NCBI GenBank assembly: GCA_944390955.1
Contig: CALXRY010000107.1
Span: forward strand, 1-41,090
Direction: 5' to 3'
DNA: 41,090 nt
DNA from: an uncultured Clostridia bacterium
Lineage (GTDB): Bacteria > Bacillota > Clostridia > UBA1381
Shown here: piece by piece, positions 27,140-34,682 of the stretch
Layout: the number at the start of each line of letters is the position of its first letter
Numbering within the stretch: position 1 is the stretch's first letter
The notes under the pieces: model-generated
Told to the model about the DNA's origin: nothing
The model's database searches: none
What the model saw: the letters and a program-made list of their open reading frames with translations, nothing else
Program-made: the position numbers and the translations under genes

Positions 27140-27652
27140 TTATACGCCGCAAAAAAGCCTGACTGCCCATACGGCCATAACAGCTGCGGCAGCATCGCAG
27201 AGCAAGGCTATGACCAGTATCTTGGCAGTGGATTTTGCCCGTGTTTTTGCATAATATACTGAGATGCAGTAAAGCGTCGTTTCGGTAGAGCCCATGATAA
27301 CAGACGCCGCCTTCCCGACAAAGCTGTCTGCGCCGTAGGTATTCAGAATGTCCGTCAGAAGTCCTATCGAGCCTCCGCCCGAAACGGGGCGTATGAGTGC
27401 GATCGGAATAACGTCGGCAGGCATCCCCACAGCATTTGCCACAGGAGCTATAAGCCCCGTTATGAGCTCGAGAGCGCCTGACTCACGCAGCATAGCCGAC
27501 GCGGTCATAACGCACAGCAGCGCCGGAAAAATATTTTTTATCATAGCAAGCCCGTCTCCGGCACCTTCCAGAAAAGCACCGTACGTATCACGCCCATGAA
27601 ACCGCGATGCGATGATCACCACCGTGATTATAAAAGGCAGAACATACTGCAT
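27140..27652 (-). CDS. spmB: Spore maturation protein B
   Basis: A 170-residue integral membrane protein of the nucleoside-recognition (Gate) family. It matches SpmB in length and in motifs IRPVSGGGSIGLLTDILNTYGADS and GSTETTLYCISVYY. In Bacillus and Clostridium, SpmA and SpmB are needed for spore-core dehydration and heat resistance. The usual partner spmA is not adjacent: downstream is secG and upstream is the divergent phosphate symporter. The ATG has AAGGGG about nine bases upstream. Its presence suggests the organism sporulates or recently did. Confidence 0.92.
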   Translation of the reverse strand: MQYVLPFIITVVIIASRFHGRDTYGAFLEGAGDGLAMIKNIFPALLCVMTASAMLRESGALELITGLIAPVANAVGMPADVIPIALIRPVSGGGSIGLLTDILNTYGADSFVGKAASVIMGSTETTLYCISVYYAKTRAKSTAKILVIALLCDAAAAVMAVWAVRLFCGV

Positions 27653-27732
27653 AACACAACACCCCTTGTAATAAATTATGAAACGACAGTCCTATGTATG
27701 ACGTAAATTCTATCCATAAAACTCCATTTTAC

Positions 27733-27787
27733 TTTACATATATTTTACATAGCGCTGTATACAATTTTACATTGCTTCTGATATAAT
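27733..27787 (+). promoter_or_regulatory. Pho-box array and -10 of the phosphate symporter gene
   Basis: Units with 11-base spacing: TTTACA at 27733-27738, TTTACA at 27744-27749, the degenerate CTGTAT at 27755-27760 and TTTACA at 27766-27771. Ten bases later comes a perfect TATAAT (27782-27787). This is the geometry of promoters activated by PhoB/PhoP, where repeats replace the -35. The regulated gene is a Na+/phosphate symporter, which supports the reading. Confidence 0.85.
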
Positions 27788-27863
27788 AAAAATACAGTAA
27801 AAAAATAGACACTCACGGGATCTTTGTCGGATCCTGGCAATGACAAATCACAGGAGAAATACT

Positions 27864-29639
27864 ATGACTATTTTTAATCTTCTGACCCTGTTCGGCGGTC
27901 TTGCACTTTTTCTTTACGGAATGAACCTTATGGGCGAGGGTCTCGAAAAATTCGGCGGAGGTAAATTGGAACGAGTTCTTGAAAAGTTGACCTCTACCCC
28001 AATTAAAGGTGTGCTCCTAGGAGCGGGAGTTACGGCCATCATACAATCATCATCAGCAACTACCGTTATGGTCGTTGGGTTTGTAAACTCCGGCATCATG
28101 AAGCTGCGCCAGGCCATAGGTATTATAATGGGCGCCAACATCGGAACCACCGCCACGGCATGGATACTGAGTCTTTCGGGTATTGAGGGCGAAAGCCTTG
28201 CCGTTCAGTTCTGCAAGCCCGAGAATTTCACTCCTATCCTTGCTGTCATCGGCATCATCTTTATGATGTTCTCAAAAAGCGATAAGAAGAAAAATCTCAG
28301 TCTTATCCTGCTTGGCTTTACGATACTTATGTTCGGAATGGAAACGATGTCCGGCGCAGTGAGCGATCTTGGTGATGAGCCGTGGTTTGCAAATCTCCTA
28401 ACGATGTTCACCAATCCCGTCTTCGGCGTTATCGTTGGAGCGGTGCTAACGGCTATTATACAGTCGTCCTCGGCATCGGTAGGTATCCTTCAAGCTCTTT
28501 CCGCCACGGGCCGTATCACCTTTGGGGCAGCCATACCGATCATTATGGGACAGAATATAGGAACATGCGTGACTGCGCTCATATCATGCATAGGCGCGAA
28601 CAAGAACGCAAAGCGCGCAGCAATGGTGCATCTTTATTTTAATATAATAGGAACGATACTGTTCCTGATGCTGTTCTATGTTATAAACTCATTTGTACAT
28701 TTCAGTTTTATAACCGAGCCTATAGACGAGGTCAAGATTGCGGTCGTACACACTATATTTAACGTTCTGACAACATCTGTGCTGCTTCCGTTCAGCGGAA
28801 TACTCGAAAAGCTTGCAACATGGACAATAAGAGATTCAAAGCACGAGGAACAGCAGACCATCCTTCTTGACGAAAGATTCCTTATGACGCCGTCATACGC
28901 GATAGAACGCAGCATGACTCTCACGACAGACATGGCGTATATAGCGCAGGAGGCTTTTGAAACAGCTCTGAAATGCGTGGACAGCTTCTCGGACAAGAGA
29001 TATAAAATAGTCCGTGAGGACGAACAAAAAACGGACAACTATGAAGATATGCTCGGCACATATCTTGTTAAGATAAGCGGCCGTGATCTTTCATTCAAGG
29101 ACTCACAGAAGGTATCGCTGCTGCTGCATGCAATAGGCGATCTTGAACAGATCACCGACTATGCCTTAAAAATTGCCGCACTCGGCGAGGAGATCAATAC
29201 AAAGCAGATTGTATTCTCAGATAAGGCAACAGAGGAGCTTGCTATCATGAGAAGCGCAGTGACCGAGATACTCAATCTCACAATAAACGCCTTCGCTTCT
29301 GACGACAGGCGTTCTGCCGAAAAGGTCGAGCCGCTTGAGGACCTGATAGACGAGATAAGGATCGAGCTCAAGACCCGTCATATCAACCGCCTGCGCGAGG
29401 GCAAATGCACCGTTGAGCTTGGCTTTATATTCTCGGACTTCATCGGCAGTCTTGAAAAGATTTCCGACTGCTGCCTGAATATTGCAGTATCAATCATACA
29501 GCTTTCCGATGAAAATTATGACACTCATCAATATTTGAGCGAGGAAAAGGAATCGAACGAAAAATATAAGGAACGCTATAATGAATACAGCAAAAAGTAT
29601 GCCCTGCCGTTTTCAAAGTCCGGCATCCTATCTGAATAA
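27864..29639 (+). CDS. Na+/phosphate symporter with PhoU-like domain
   Basis: A 591-residue membrane protein of the Na/Pi cotransporter family (NptA/YjbB type). Two internally repeated halves in the first 310 residues each carry the GAxxTAIIQSSSA signature (GAGVTAIIQSSSATTVMVVGF; GAVLTAIIQSSSASVGILQAL) and a GxNIGT block. About 260 cytoplasmic residues follow with PhoU-like helical repeats (SLLLHAIGDLEQITDYALKI; FSDFIGSLEKISDCCLNIA). It takes up phosphate with sodium, or exports it in some relatives. I start it at ATG 27864 because AGGAG lies seven bases before; the earlier in-frame ATG at 27840 has no site. A Pho-box promoter precedes it and a terminator follows. It is divergent from spmB. 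Confidence 0.93.
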   Translation: MTIFNLLTLFGGLALFLYGMNLMGEGLEKFGGGKLERVLEKLTSTPIKGVLLGAGVTAIIQSSSATTVMVVGFVNSGIMKLRQAIGIIMGANIGTTATAWILSLSGIEGESLAVQFCKPENFTPILAVIGIIFMMFSKSDKKKNLSLILLGFTILMFGMETMSGAVSDLGDEPWFANLLTMFTNPVFGVIVGAVLTAIIQSSSASVGILQALSATGRITFGAAIPIIMGQNIGTCVTALISCIGANKNAKRAAMVHLYFNIIGTILFLMLFYVINSFVHFSFITEPIDEVKIAVVHTIFNVLTTSVLLPFSGILEKLATWTIRDSKHEEQQTILLDERFLMTPSYAIERSMTLTTDMAYIAQEAFETALKCVDSFSDKRYKIVREDEQKTDNYEDMLGTYLVKISGRDLSFKDSQKVSLLLHAIGDLEQITDYALKIAALGEEINTKQIVFSDKATEELAIMRSAVTEILNLTINAFASDDRRSAEKVEPLEDLIDEIRIELKTRHINRLREGKCTVELGFIFSDFIGSLEKISDCCLNIAVSIIQLSDENYDTHQYLSEEKESNEKYKERYNEYSKKYALPFSKSGILSE

Positions 29640-29642
29640 AAC

Positions 29643-29675
29643 CAAAACGCCCCGGCTTCCGCCGCGGGCGTTTTG
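29643..29675. terminator. Bidirectional terminator between symporter and nrdG
   Basis: CAAAACGCCC and GGGCGTTTTG form a 10-bp stem with a 13-base GC-rich loop. A and T tracts flank both sides, so it can end both the plus-strand symporter transcript and the minus-strand nrdDG transcript. Confidence 0.85.
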
Positions 29676-29716
29676 ATTTAGTTATTCTCTTTTGTTAAAT
29701 TATATATAGGGGCATT

Positions 29717-30235
29717 TTATCCTATCACGGCAACGCTGCCGGATTTAAGTGACTTTCTTACGTCTATTATCCTCTGGTTGCGCGACCCTTTGAATCTCAG
29801 TGTTATATCTTTCTCAGCCTCCACAAACGGCCCATCCACGATTACGTCCGTCATGGACAGTATTTCATCCGTCGCATCGCATCTTGCGCGGCTTTCTCCG
29901 AGCAGCTCCGTATCAAAAACATATCCCGTATAGATCCATATGTTCTTATTCGGGAACTGCTCGCGCACGCGCCTGATAAACGGCAGCAGCGCCGTCTGAT
30001 TTTCCGGTTCAAACGGCTCGCCGCCGAGTATGGTCAGTCCCGCTATGAATTTCGGCGCCAGCGCCTCAAGCAGCTCCTCCTGAACTCCTTTGTCAAAAGC
30101 CCTGCCGTAGCCAAAATCCCATGCCACCTCGTTAAAACAGCCGGGGCATTTATGCGTACAGCCCGAAACAAACAGCGAGACCCTGACTCCCGGACCGTTC
30201 GCTATATCCGTTTTTTTTATCTCACCGTAATTCAC
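29717..30235 (-). CDS. nrdG: Anaerobic ribonucleotide reductase activating enzyme
   Basis: A 172-residue radical-SAM protein. Cys26, Cys30 and Cys33 form the CxxxCxxC cluster motif (CTHKCPGC), and TILGGEPFEPEN is the SAM-binding GGE block. It uses a [4Fe-4S] cluster and S-adenosylmethionine to install the glycyl radical on NrdD. Its ATG overlaps the stop of nrdD (ATGA), so the two are translationally coupled. Length and motifs fit the family fully. Confidence 0.97.
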   Translation of the reverse strand: MNYGEIKKTDIANGPGVRVSLFVSGCTHKCPGCFNEVAWDFGYGRAFDKGVQEELLEALAPKFIAGLTILGGEPFEPENQTALLPFIRRVREQFPNKNIWIYTGYVFDTELLGESRARCDATDEILSMTDVIVDGPFVEAEKDITLRFKGSRNQRIIDVRKSLKSGSVAVIG

Positions 30236-32394
30236 AGGTGCATCACCCTGTCCTGTATCTCCTGCGTCCGTCCCTGATTCCAGAACTGCGTTCCGATATA
30301 ACCGCAGGTGCGGCGCGCAACATTCATCTTATCCTGGTCTCTGTTACCGCATTCAGGGCATTCCCATACGAGCTTTCCATGCTCATCCTTTACGATCTGT
30401 ATCTCTCCGTCATAACCGCATACCTGGCAGTAATCGCTCTTTGTATTGAGCTCCGCATAGATTATGTTGTCGTAGATATGTTCCATAACGGCAAGGACAG
30501 CCTCGATATTATGCTTCATATCGGGGACCTCCACGTAGCTTACCGCTCCGCCTGGCGACAGCTTCTGGAATTGTGATTCTATAGACAGCTTCGAGAATGC
30601 ATCTATCTCCTCTGTAACATGAACATGATAGCTGTTTGTTATGTAATTCTTATCGGTCACACCTTTTATTATGCCGAAGCGCTTCTGGAGGCATTTTGCA
30701 AACTTATATGTCGTAGACTCCATCGGCGTTCCATAAAGGCTGAAATCTATATTTTCTTCCTTCTTCCACTTTGCGCAAGCATCATTCAAATGCTGCATGA
30801 CCTCAAGCGCAAACGGCTGCGCAACAGGGTCGGTGTGCGACTTACCTGTCATATACTTAGTACATTCATAAAGTCCCGCATAGCCGAGTGAAATCGTCGA
30901 ATATCCGTTATAGAGCAGCTTATCGATCGTCTCACCCTTCTTGAGCCTTGCAAGCGCGCCGTGCTGCCACAATATCGGCGCAACGTCCGACGGCGTGCCC
31001 TTCAGTCTTTCATGGCGGCACATAAGAGCCTTCTTACACAGAGCAAGACGCTCGTCAAGTATTGTCCAGAATTTCTCCATATCACCACCGGACGAGCATG
31101 CGGCATCCACAAGATTGATTGTAACAACACCTTGATTAAAGCGTCCGTAAAATTTGTATTTCCCATTTTCGTCCTTATATACTGTCGGGAACGAGCGGCA
31201 GCCCATGCACGGATAACAATTGCCGTCCTTGCACTGCTTCATCACTTTTTCCGAAATATAATCGGGTACCATTCTCTTTGCGGTACACTCCGCAGCAAGC
31301 TTTGTTATATGCCAGTACCTGCTACCCTCGCGAACATTATCCTCCTCAAGCACATATATAAGCTTGGGGAATGCCGGCGTGATATACACTCCCTTTTCAT
31401 TCTTAACTCCGAGAAGCCTCTGCTTCAGCATTTCTTCTATTATAAGCGCAAGGTCGTCGCGTGTCTGTCCGTCTTCCACCTCGTTAAGGTACATAAATAC
31501 CGTTACAAACGGCGCCTGCCCGTTAGTCGTCATAAGCGTGATCACCTGATACTGTATCGTCTGTACACCGCGCTGTATCTCTTCTTTAACGCGCATTTCA
31601 GCAATCTCATTTACCTTTTCCTCCGTGAGAGGAAGCCCTGCTTCCTCAAACTCGCTTTTTACTATCCTTCTGAATTTCTGGCGGCTCACATCTACAAACG
31701 GTGCCAGATGCGAAAGCGTTATGCTTTGACCGCCGTACTGCGAGCTTGCTATCTGCGCTATCGCCTGAGTTGCGATATTGCAGGCCGTCGAAAAGCTCTT
31801 AGGGCGCTCTATCATCGTTTCGCTTATGACCGTCCCGTTTTGGAGCATATCCTCAAGATTTACAAGACAGCAGTTATGCATATGCTGCGCAAAATAGTCC
31901 GCATCATGGAAATGGATTATACCCTCCTCATGCGCCCGAACAATATCCTCCGGAAGCAAAAGGCGGCGCGTAATATCCTTTGATACCTCGCCCGCCATAT
32001 AGTCTCTCTGAACGCTGTTTACGATCGGATTTTTATTTGAGTTCTCCTGCTTGACCTCTTCATTGTCACATTCGATCAAGCTCAAAATCCTGTCGTCCGT
32101 TGAGTTTGCCTTCCTTACGAGCGCTCTTTTGTAGCGGTAGGTAACATATTTTCTTGCAACATTAAATGCTTTGCGGTCCATGATCTGATTTTCCACAAGA
32201 TCCTGTATCTCCTCCACGCTCACGGAGTGATTCGTCCTAAGACATTTGTCCGTAACGTTTGAGGAAATTTCCCTTATCTGATCTTTTGTAAGCCGGTCCT
32301 TTTCCGGCACCTCGTTATTGGCTCTTTCCACTGCGGAGATTATTTTTGTTATATCAAAGCCGACCTCCGTGCCGCTTCGCTTAATTATCTTCAT
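30232..32394 (-). CDS. nrdD: Anaerobic ribonucleoside-triphosphate reductase (class III)
   Basis: A 720-residue enzyme that reduces ribonucleoside triphosphates to deoxy forms without oxygen. Residues about 1-90 are an ATP-cone allosteric domain (KIIKRSGTEVGFDITKI). The catalytic barrel follows. A zinc site near the C-terminus uses CQVCG and CPECG. The glycyl-radical motif is RRTCGYIG, with Gly698 as radical site. It is activated by NrdG, encoded directly downstream with a 4-base overlap. The leader carries two NrdR-box-like palindromes, so repression by NrdR when dATP/ATP is high is likely. The oxygen sensitivity of the enzyme fits an obligate anaerobe. Confidence 0.98.
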   Translation of the reverse strand: MKIIKRSGTEVGFDITKIISAVERANNEVPEKDRLTKDQIREISSNVTDKCLRTNHSVSVEEIQDLVENQIMDRKAFNVARKYVTYRYKRALVRKANSTDDRILSLIECDNEEVKQENSNKNPIVNSVQRDYMAGEVSKDITRRLLLPEDIVRAHEEGIIHFHDADYFAQHMHNCCLVNLEDMLQNGTVISETMIERPKSFSTACNIATQAIAQIASSQYGGQSITLSHLAPFVDVSRQKFRRIVKSEFEEAGLPLTEEKVNEIAEMRVKEEIQRGVQTIQYQVITLMTTNGQAPFVTVFMYLNEVEDGQTRDDLALIIEEMLKQRLLGVKNEKGVYITPAFPKLIYVLEEDNVREGSRYWHITKLAAECTAKRMVPDYISEKVMKQCKDGNCYPCMGCRSFPTVYKDENGKYKFYGRFNQGVVTINLVDAACSSGGDMEKFWTILDERLALCKKALMCRHERLKGTPSDVAPILWQHGALARLKKGETIDKLLYNGYSTISLGYAGLYECTKYMTGKSHTDPVAQPFALEVMQHLNDACAKWKKEENIDFSLYGTPMESTTYKFAKCLQKRFGIIKGVTDKNYITNSYHVHVTEEIDAFSKLSIESQFQKLSPGGAVSYVEVPDMKHNIEAVLAVMEHIYDNIIYAELNTKSDYCQVCGYDGEIQIVKDEHGKLVWECPECGNRDQDKMNVARRTCGYIGTQFWNQGRTQEIQDRVMHL

Positions 32395-32466
32395 CTCGCA
32401 TTCTCCTCTTTTTGATTCTATTTATAAAACAAGTAAAAACAGTATATTTTTTAATCTGCACTCGCC

Positions 32467-32493
32467 GCGGTTGTGCCGCCGTATAGCAACCGC
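32467..32493 (-). other. Hairpin in the nrdD leader
   Basis: GCGGTTG and CAACCGC pair over 7 bases with a 13-base loop, within the leader of about 155 bases between the predicted nrdD promoter and its start. No known riboswitch is recognised. Confidence 0.4.
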
Positions 32494-32502
32494 TGTCCCG
32501 AT

Positions 32503-32518
32503 AGACTAAATATGGTAT
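32503..32518. promoter_or_regulatory. NrdR box 1 upstream of nrdD
   Basis: The 16-mer AGACTAAATATGGTAT matches the NrdR consensus ACACWATATATWGTGT at 12 of 16 places. It starts exactly 31 bases before the second box, the three-helical-turn spacing typical of NrdR targets. Confidence 0.7.
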
Positions 32519-32533
32519 GTCACCGACAGTCAA

Positions 32534-32549
32534 TTACTATATATTGTGC
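32534..32549. promoter_or_regulatory. NrdR box 2 upstream of nrdD
   Basis: The 16-mer TTACTATATATTGTGC matches the NrdR consensus at 13 of 16 places. It overlaps the predicted start of nrdD transcription, so bound repressor would block the promoter. Confidence 0.8.
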
Positions 32550-32556
32550 ACTTACT

Positions 32557-32585
32557 AATATACTATTATTTAATGCAAAAGTCAA
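32557..32585 (-). promoter_or_regulatory. Promoter of nrdDG
   Basis: On the minus strand, TTGACT (32585-32580), 17 bases, TATATT (32562-32557): 5/6 and 5/6 to consensus. The start falls next to NrdR box 2. Confidence 0.75.
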
Positions 32586-32728
32586 GAGTCATTATTACCA
32601 AATAGCGCATATTATTTTCTACATCTTTTTAACGTTAAATTTTTGTTACATGATGTTTTCAAATTTCTATCATATTATTACTTGCAAACGTAAAGTCCAT
32701 GTGATCCGGGATGCGGAAATTCAGCATA

Positions 32729-32757
32729 TTGACTTAACAATAGTGCTGTGATATAAT
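32729..32757 (+). promoter_or_regulatory. Promoter of the GH88 gene
   Basis: TTGACT (32729-32734), 17 bases, TATAAT (32752-32757), with TG one base before the -10 (extended -10). It lies about 50 bases before the start codon. The remaining bases 32586-32728 are AT-rich and show nothing else I can name. Confidence 0.8.
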
Positions 32758-32813
32758 AAGACCAATATATGTCCGGTACAAAATTACGGGCAAAACGAAA
32801 GGACTAATTACAT

Positions 32814-33977
32814 ATGGATTTAAACAAATATGCTCCCGCCTCATCAGAGCTTATCAATAATGCTATTGACACGGCGACAGAGCTCGTCACAAAAAATACA
32901 GAGGAATTTTTCGATACATTCCCCTGTGCAAACAGCGAAAACAACTTCTATCCGCACTCGGAAAACGTTGATTGGACGACAGGCTTCTGGACGGGCGAAA
33001 TATGGCTCGCCTATGAAAAGACAAACAATCCGCGTCTCAAGGAAGCCGCACTCGTTCAGGTCGACAGCTTCCTTGAGCGGATAAAGAACCGCGTCAACAC
33101 CGATCACCATGATATGGGCTTTTTGTACACCCCATCATGCGTTGCCGCATATAAGCTTACCGGCAGCGAGACCGGCAAAAAAGCAGCCCTGCTTGCCGCT
33201 GACAACCTGATGGAGCGTTTTCATGAAAAGGGACAGTTCTTTCAGGCATGGGGCGAAATCGGCGCTCCTGACAATTACAGGCTGATAATCGACTGCCTGC
33301 TCAATATGCCGCTGCTGTTCTGGGCGTCAGAAGTAACGGGCGACGAGCGTTACAGCGAAAAGGCGACCGCTCACATAAAAACAGCGATGAAATGCATAAT
33401 AAGACCCGACAATTCCACATACCATACGTATTACTTCGACCCTGAAACGGGACTTCCGGACAGGGGCGTTACATGCCAGGGAAACCGCAACGGCAGCGCA
33501 TGGGCCCGCGGCCAGGCCTGGGGCATATACGGCAGCGCACTTGCGTATTCCAAGCTCCGCAACGAGGAATACATAGACATATTCCGCAGAGTGACCGGCT
33601 ATTTCCTTGACCATCTGCCGGACGATCTCGTTCCCTACTGGGATTTTGACTTCACGACCGGCAGCGATGAGCCGCGCGACTCCTCAGCAGGAGCCATAGC
33701 CGTATGCGGTATGCTGGAGATGGCAAAATATCTCAACAAGGACGAGGCTGAATATTATACAGACGCCGCTCTGAAGCTGCTCAAGCCGCTGATCGAAAAG
33801 TGCGCCGTAAAGGACACTGCCGAATCGAACGGTCTGCTCCTGCACGGGACCTATGCCAAAAAAACGCCTACAAACACCTGCGGCAACAGCGGCGTCGATG
33901 AATGCAACACATGGGGCGATTACTTCTATCTTGAGGCGCTTACACGCCTTACATCGGACTGGAAGCTTTATTGGTAG
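32814..33977 (+). CDS. Unsaturated uronyl hydrolase, GH88
   Basis: A 387-residue (alpha/alpha)6-barrel enzyme of GH88, which removes the 4,5-unsaturated uronic acid left by polysaccharide lyases through hydration of its double bond. Asp100 in NTDHHDMGFLY and Asp160 in RLIIDCLLN correspond to the two catalytic acids of Bacillus UGL. Other signatures are GSAWARGQAWGIYGS, PRDSSAGAIAV and ECNTWGDYFYLEALTRL. There is no signal peptide, so it works in the cytoplasm on imported disaccharides. GH88 acts on glycosaminoglycan-type products; the similar GH105 acts on rhamnogalacturonan products and is the main alternative, though these motifs fit GH88 better. Single-gene unit with its own promoter and GAAAGGA before the ATG. 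Confidence 0.9.
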   Translation: MDLNKYAPASSELINNAIDTATELVTKNTEEFFDTFPCANSENNFYPHSENVDWTTGFWTGEIWLAYEKTNNPRLKEAALVQVDSFLERIKNRVNTDHHDMGFLYTPSCVAAYKLTGSETGKKAALLAADNLMERFHEKGQFFQAWGEIGAPDNYRLIIDCLLNMPLLFWASEVTGDERYSEKATAHIKTAMKCIIRPDNSTYHTYYFDPETGLPDRGVTCQGNRNGSAWARGQAWGIYGSALAYSKLRNEEYIDIFRRVTGYFLDHLPDDLVPYWDFDFTTGSDEPRDSSAGAIAVCGMLEMAKYLNKDEAEYYTDAALKLLKPLIEKCAVKDTAESNGLLLHGTYAKKTPTNTCGNSGVDECNTWGDYFYLEALTRLTSDWKLYW

Positions 33978-33998
33978 TATAAAAAAAATAATTTAATT

Positions 33999-34041
33999 TT
34001 AATGACTTTTTAAGGTTTATTTAAGGTTTGTGTGGTATTAT
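33999..34041 (+). promoter_or_regulatory. Direct-repeat promoter (OmpR/PhoB-family regulator type)
   Basis: Units with 11-base spacing, TTAATGACT (33999), TTAAGGTTT (34010-34018) and TTAAGGTTT (34021-34029), are followed nine bases after the last TTAAGG by TATTAT (34036-34041), a -10-like box. The layout equals that of the Pho boxes near 27.7 kb but with a different repeat word, suggesting another OmpR-family response regulator. Confidence 0.6.
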
Positions 34042-34044
34042 TCT

Positions 34045-34177
34045 ATTGAAGCAAGGATAGAGCTTCAATAAGGATATGCCCCCAATTCTCTGCTCAGGGT
34101 TATCCCGGAGCAGGGCTTTAAAACCCTATTTCATAAATACGCAAAAACAGACTACCCTGAGGCAGTCTGTTTTTGTA
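34045..34177 (+). ncRNA. Candidate small RNA, about 130 nt
   Basis: Downstream of the direct-repeat promoter no credible protein starts, but structure is dense. A stem ATTGAAGC/GCTTCAAT lies at 34045-34069. A two-step hairpin lies at 34090-34113 (CTGCTC/GAGCAG outside, GGG/CCC with loop TTAT inside). It ends in a terminator at 34143-34174. A competing pairing AGGG/CCCT spans 34112-34127. The unit is promoter, folded body, terminator, which is what a small regulatory RNA looks like. No known RNA family is recognised. The alternative is that it is only the 3' region of GH88 with a terminator shared with the opposite genes. Confidence 0.5.
34143..34174. terminator. Bidirectional terminator
   Basis: AAAAACAGACT and AGTCTGTTTTT form an 11-bp stem with a 10-base loop. 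Ts follow on both strands. It ends the plus-strand transcripts (GH88 or the candidate RNA) and the minus-strand membrane-protein genes. Confidence 0.9.
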
Positions 34178-34180
34178 TGC

Positions 34181-34681
34181 TTACTTTTTATAATGCTTAT
34201 AGCTTGTATTTGCCTTAAAAAGCCCTCTGAGAGCCTGAATATCACTCTCCGCCATGAATCTCTTGCACAGCACCGAGGCATTCTGACCCTCATAGAAAAA
34301 TACAAAATACTTGTCTGTCTCTATTACCCTTTGTATATCGGAATACTTCTTCTCTACGCTCTCCTTGCCTGCCTTCTCCGTAAGAGCATCATCTGTAAAC
34401 GTAAATTTCGAGGTCATCATCTTCCCTTTGACAGCCTTATACGGCTTTCTGTACATCCTCTTTGGATATACAACAAGGAAAACTACGAGCCATATGCAGA
34501 CAAGCGCCGCTATTATATTATTCCTTACAATATACGAATACAGCGCCGTTACAAACAGCAACACCGCAGCGGCAAACATTATATATCGCACAACTTTTGT
34601 TTTTTCTCGGTAATACAGCTTAAAAAAATCCATGAACTCCGCATCAGCCATGCGCGATGTTACCTTTATAGGCTTGTCCAT
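34181..34681 (-). CDS. YcxB-like membrane protein
   Basis: A 166-residue protein with two adjacent transmembrane helices (about 33-50 and 57-76). A basic stretch follows, then a C-terminal soluble domain with KFTFTDDALTEKAGKESVEKKYSDIQRV and FVFFYEGQNASVLCKR. This is the layout of the YcxB-like family, whose function is not known. I start it at ATG 34681 (MDKPIKV), 7-8 bases after a GGTGAT-type site; the preceding stop lies one base away (TGATATG), so it is coupled to the gene upstream. The product sits in the membrane with the domain probably cytoplasmic. Confidence 0.75.
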   Translation of the reverse strand: MDKPIKVTSRMADAEFMDFFKLYYREKTKVVRYIMFAAAVLLFVTALYSYIVRNNIIAALVCIWLVVFLVVYPKRMYRKPYKAVKGKMMTSKFTFTDDALTEKAGKESVEKKYSDIQRVIETDKYFVFFYEGQNASVLCKRFMAESDIQALRGLFKANTSYKHYKK

Positions 34682-34682
34682 A

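Noticed and set aside
30961-31983. 340-codon plus-strand frame opposite nrdD
   Set aside because: Antisense shadow of a clearly recognised gene; no recognisable domain and no promoter or ribosome binding site of its own.
32395-32560. Cobalamin or other riboswitch in the nrdD leader
   Set aside because: Only one 7-bp hairpin is present; no conserved riboswitch core is visible, and NrdR boxes explain regulation.
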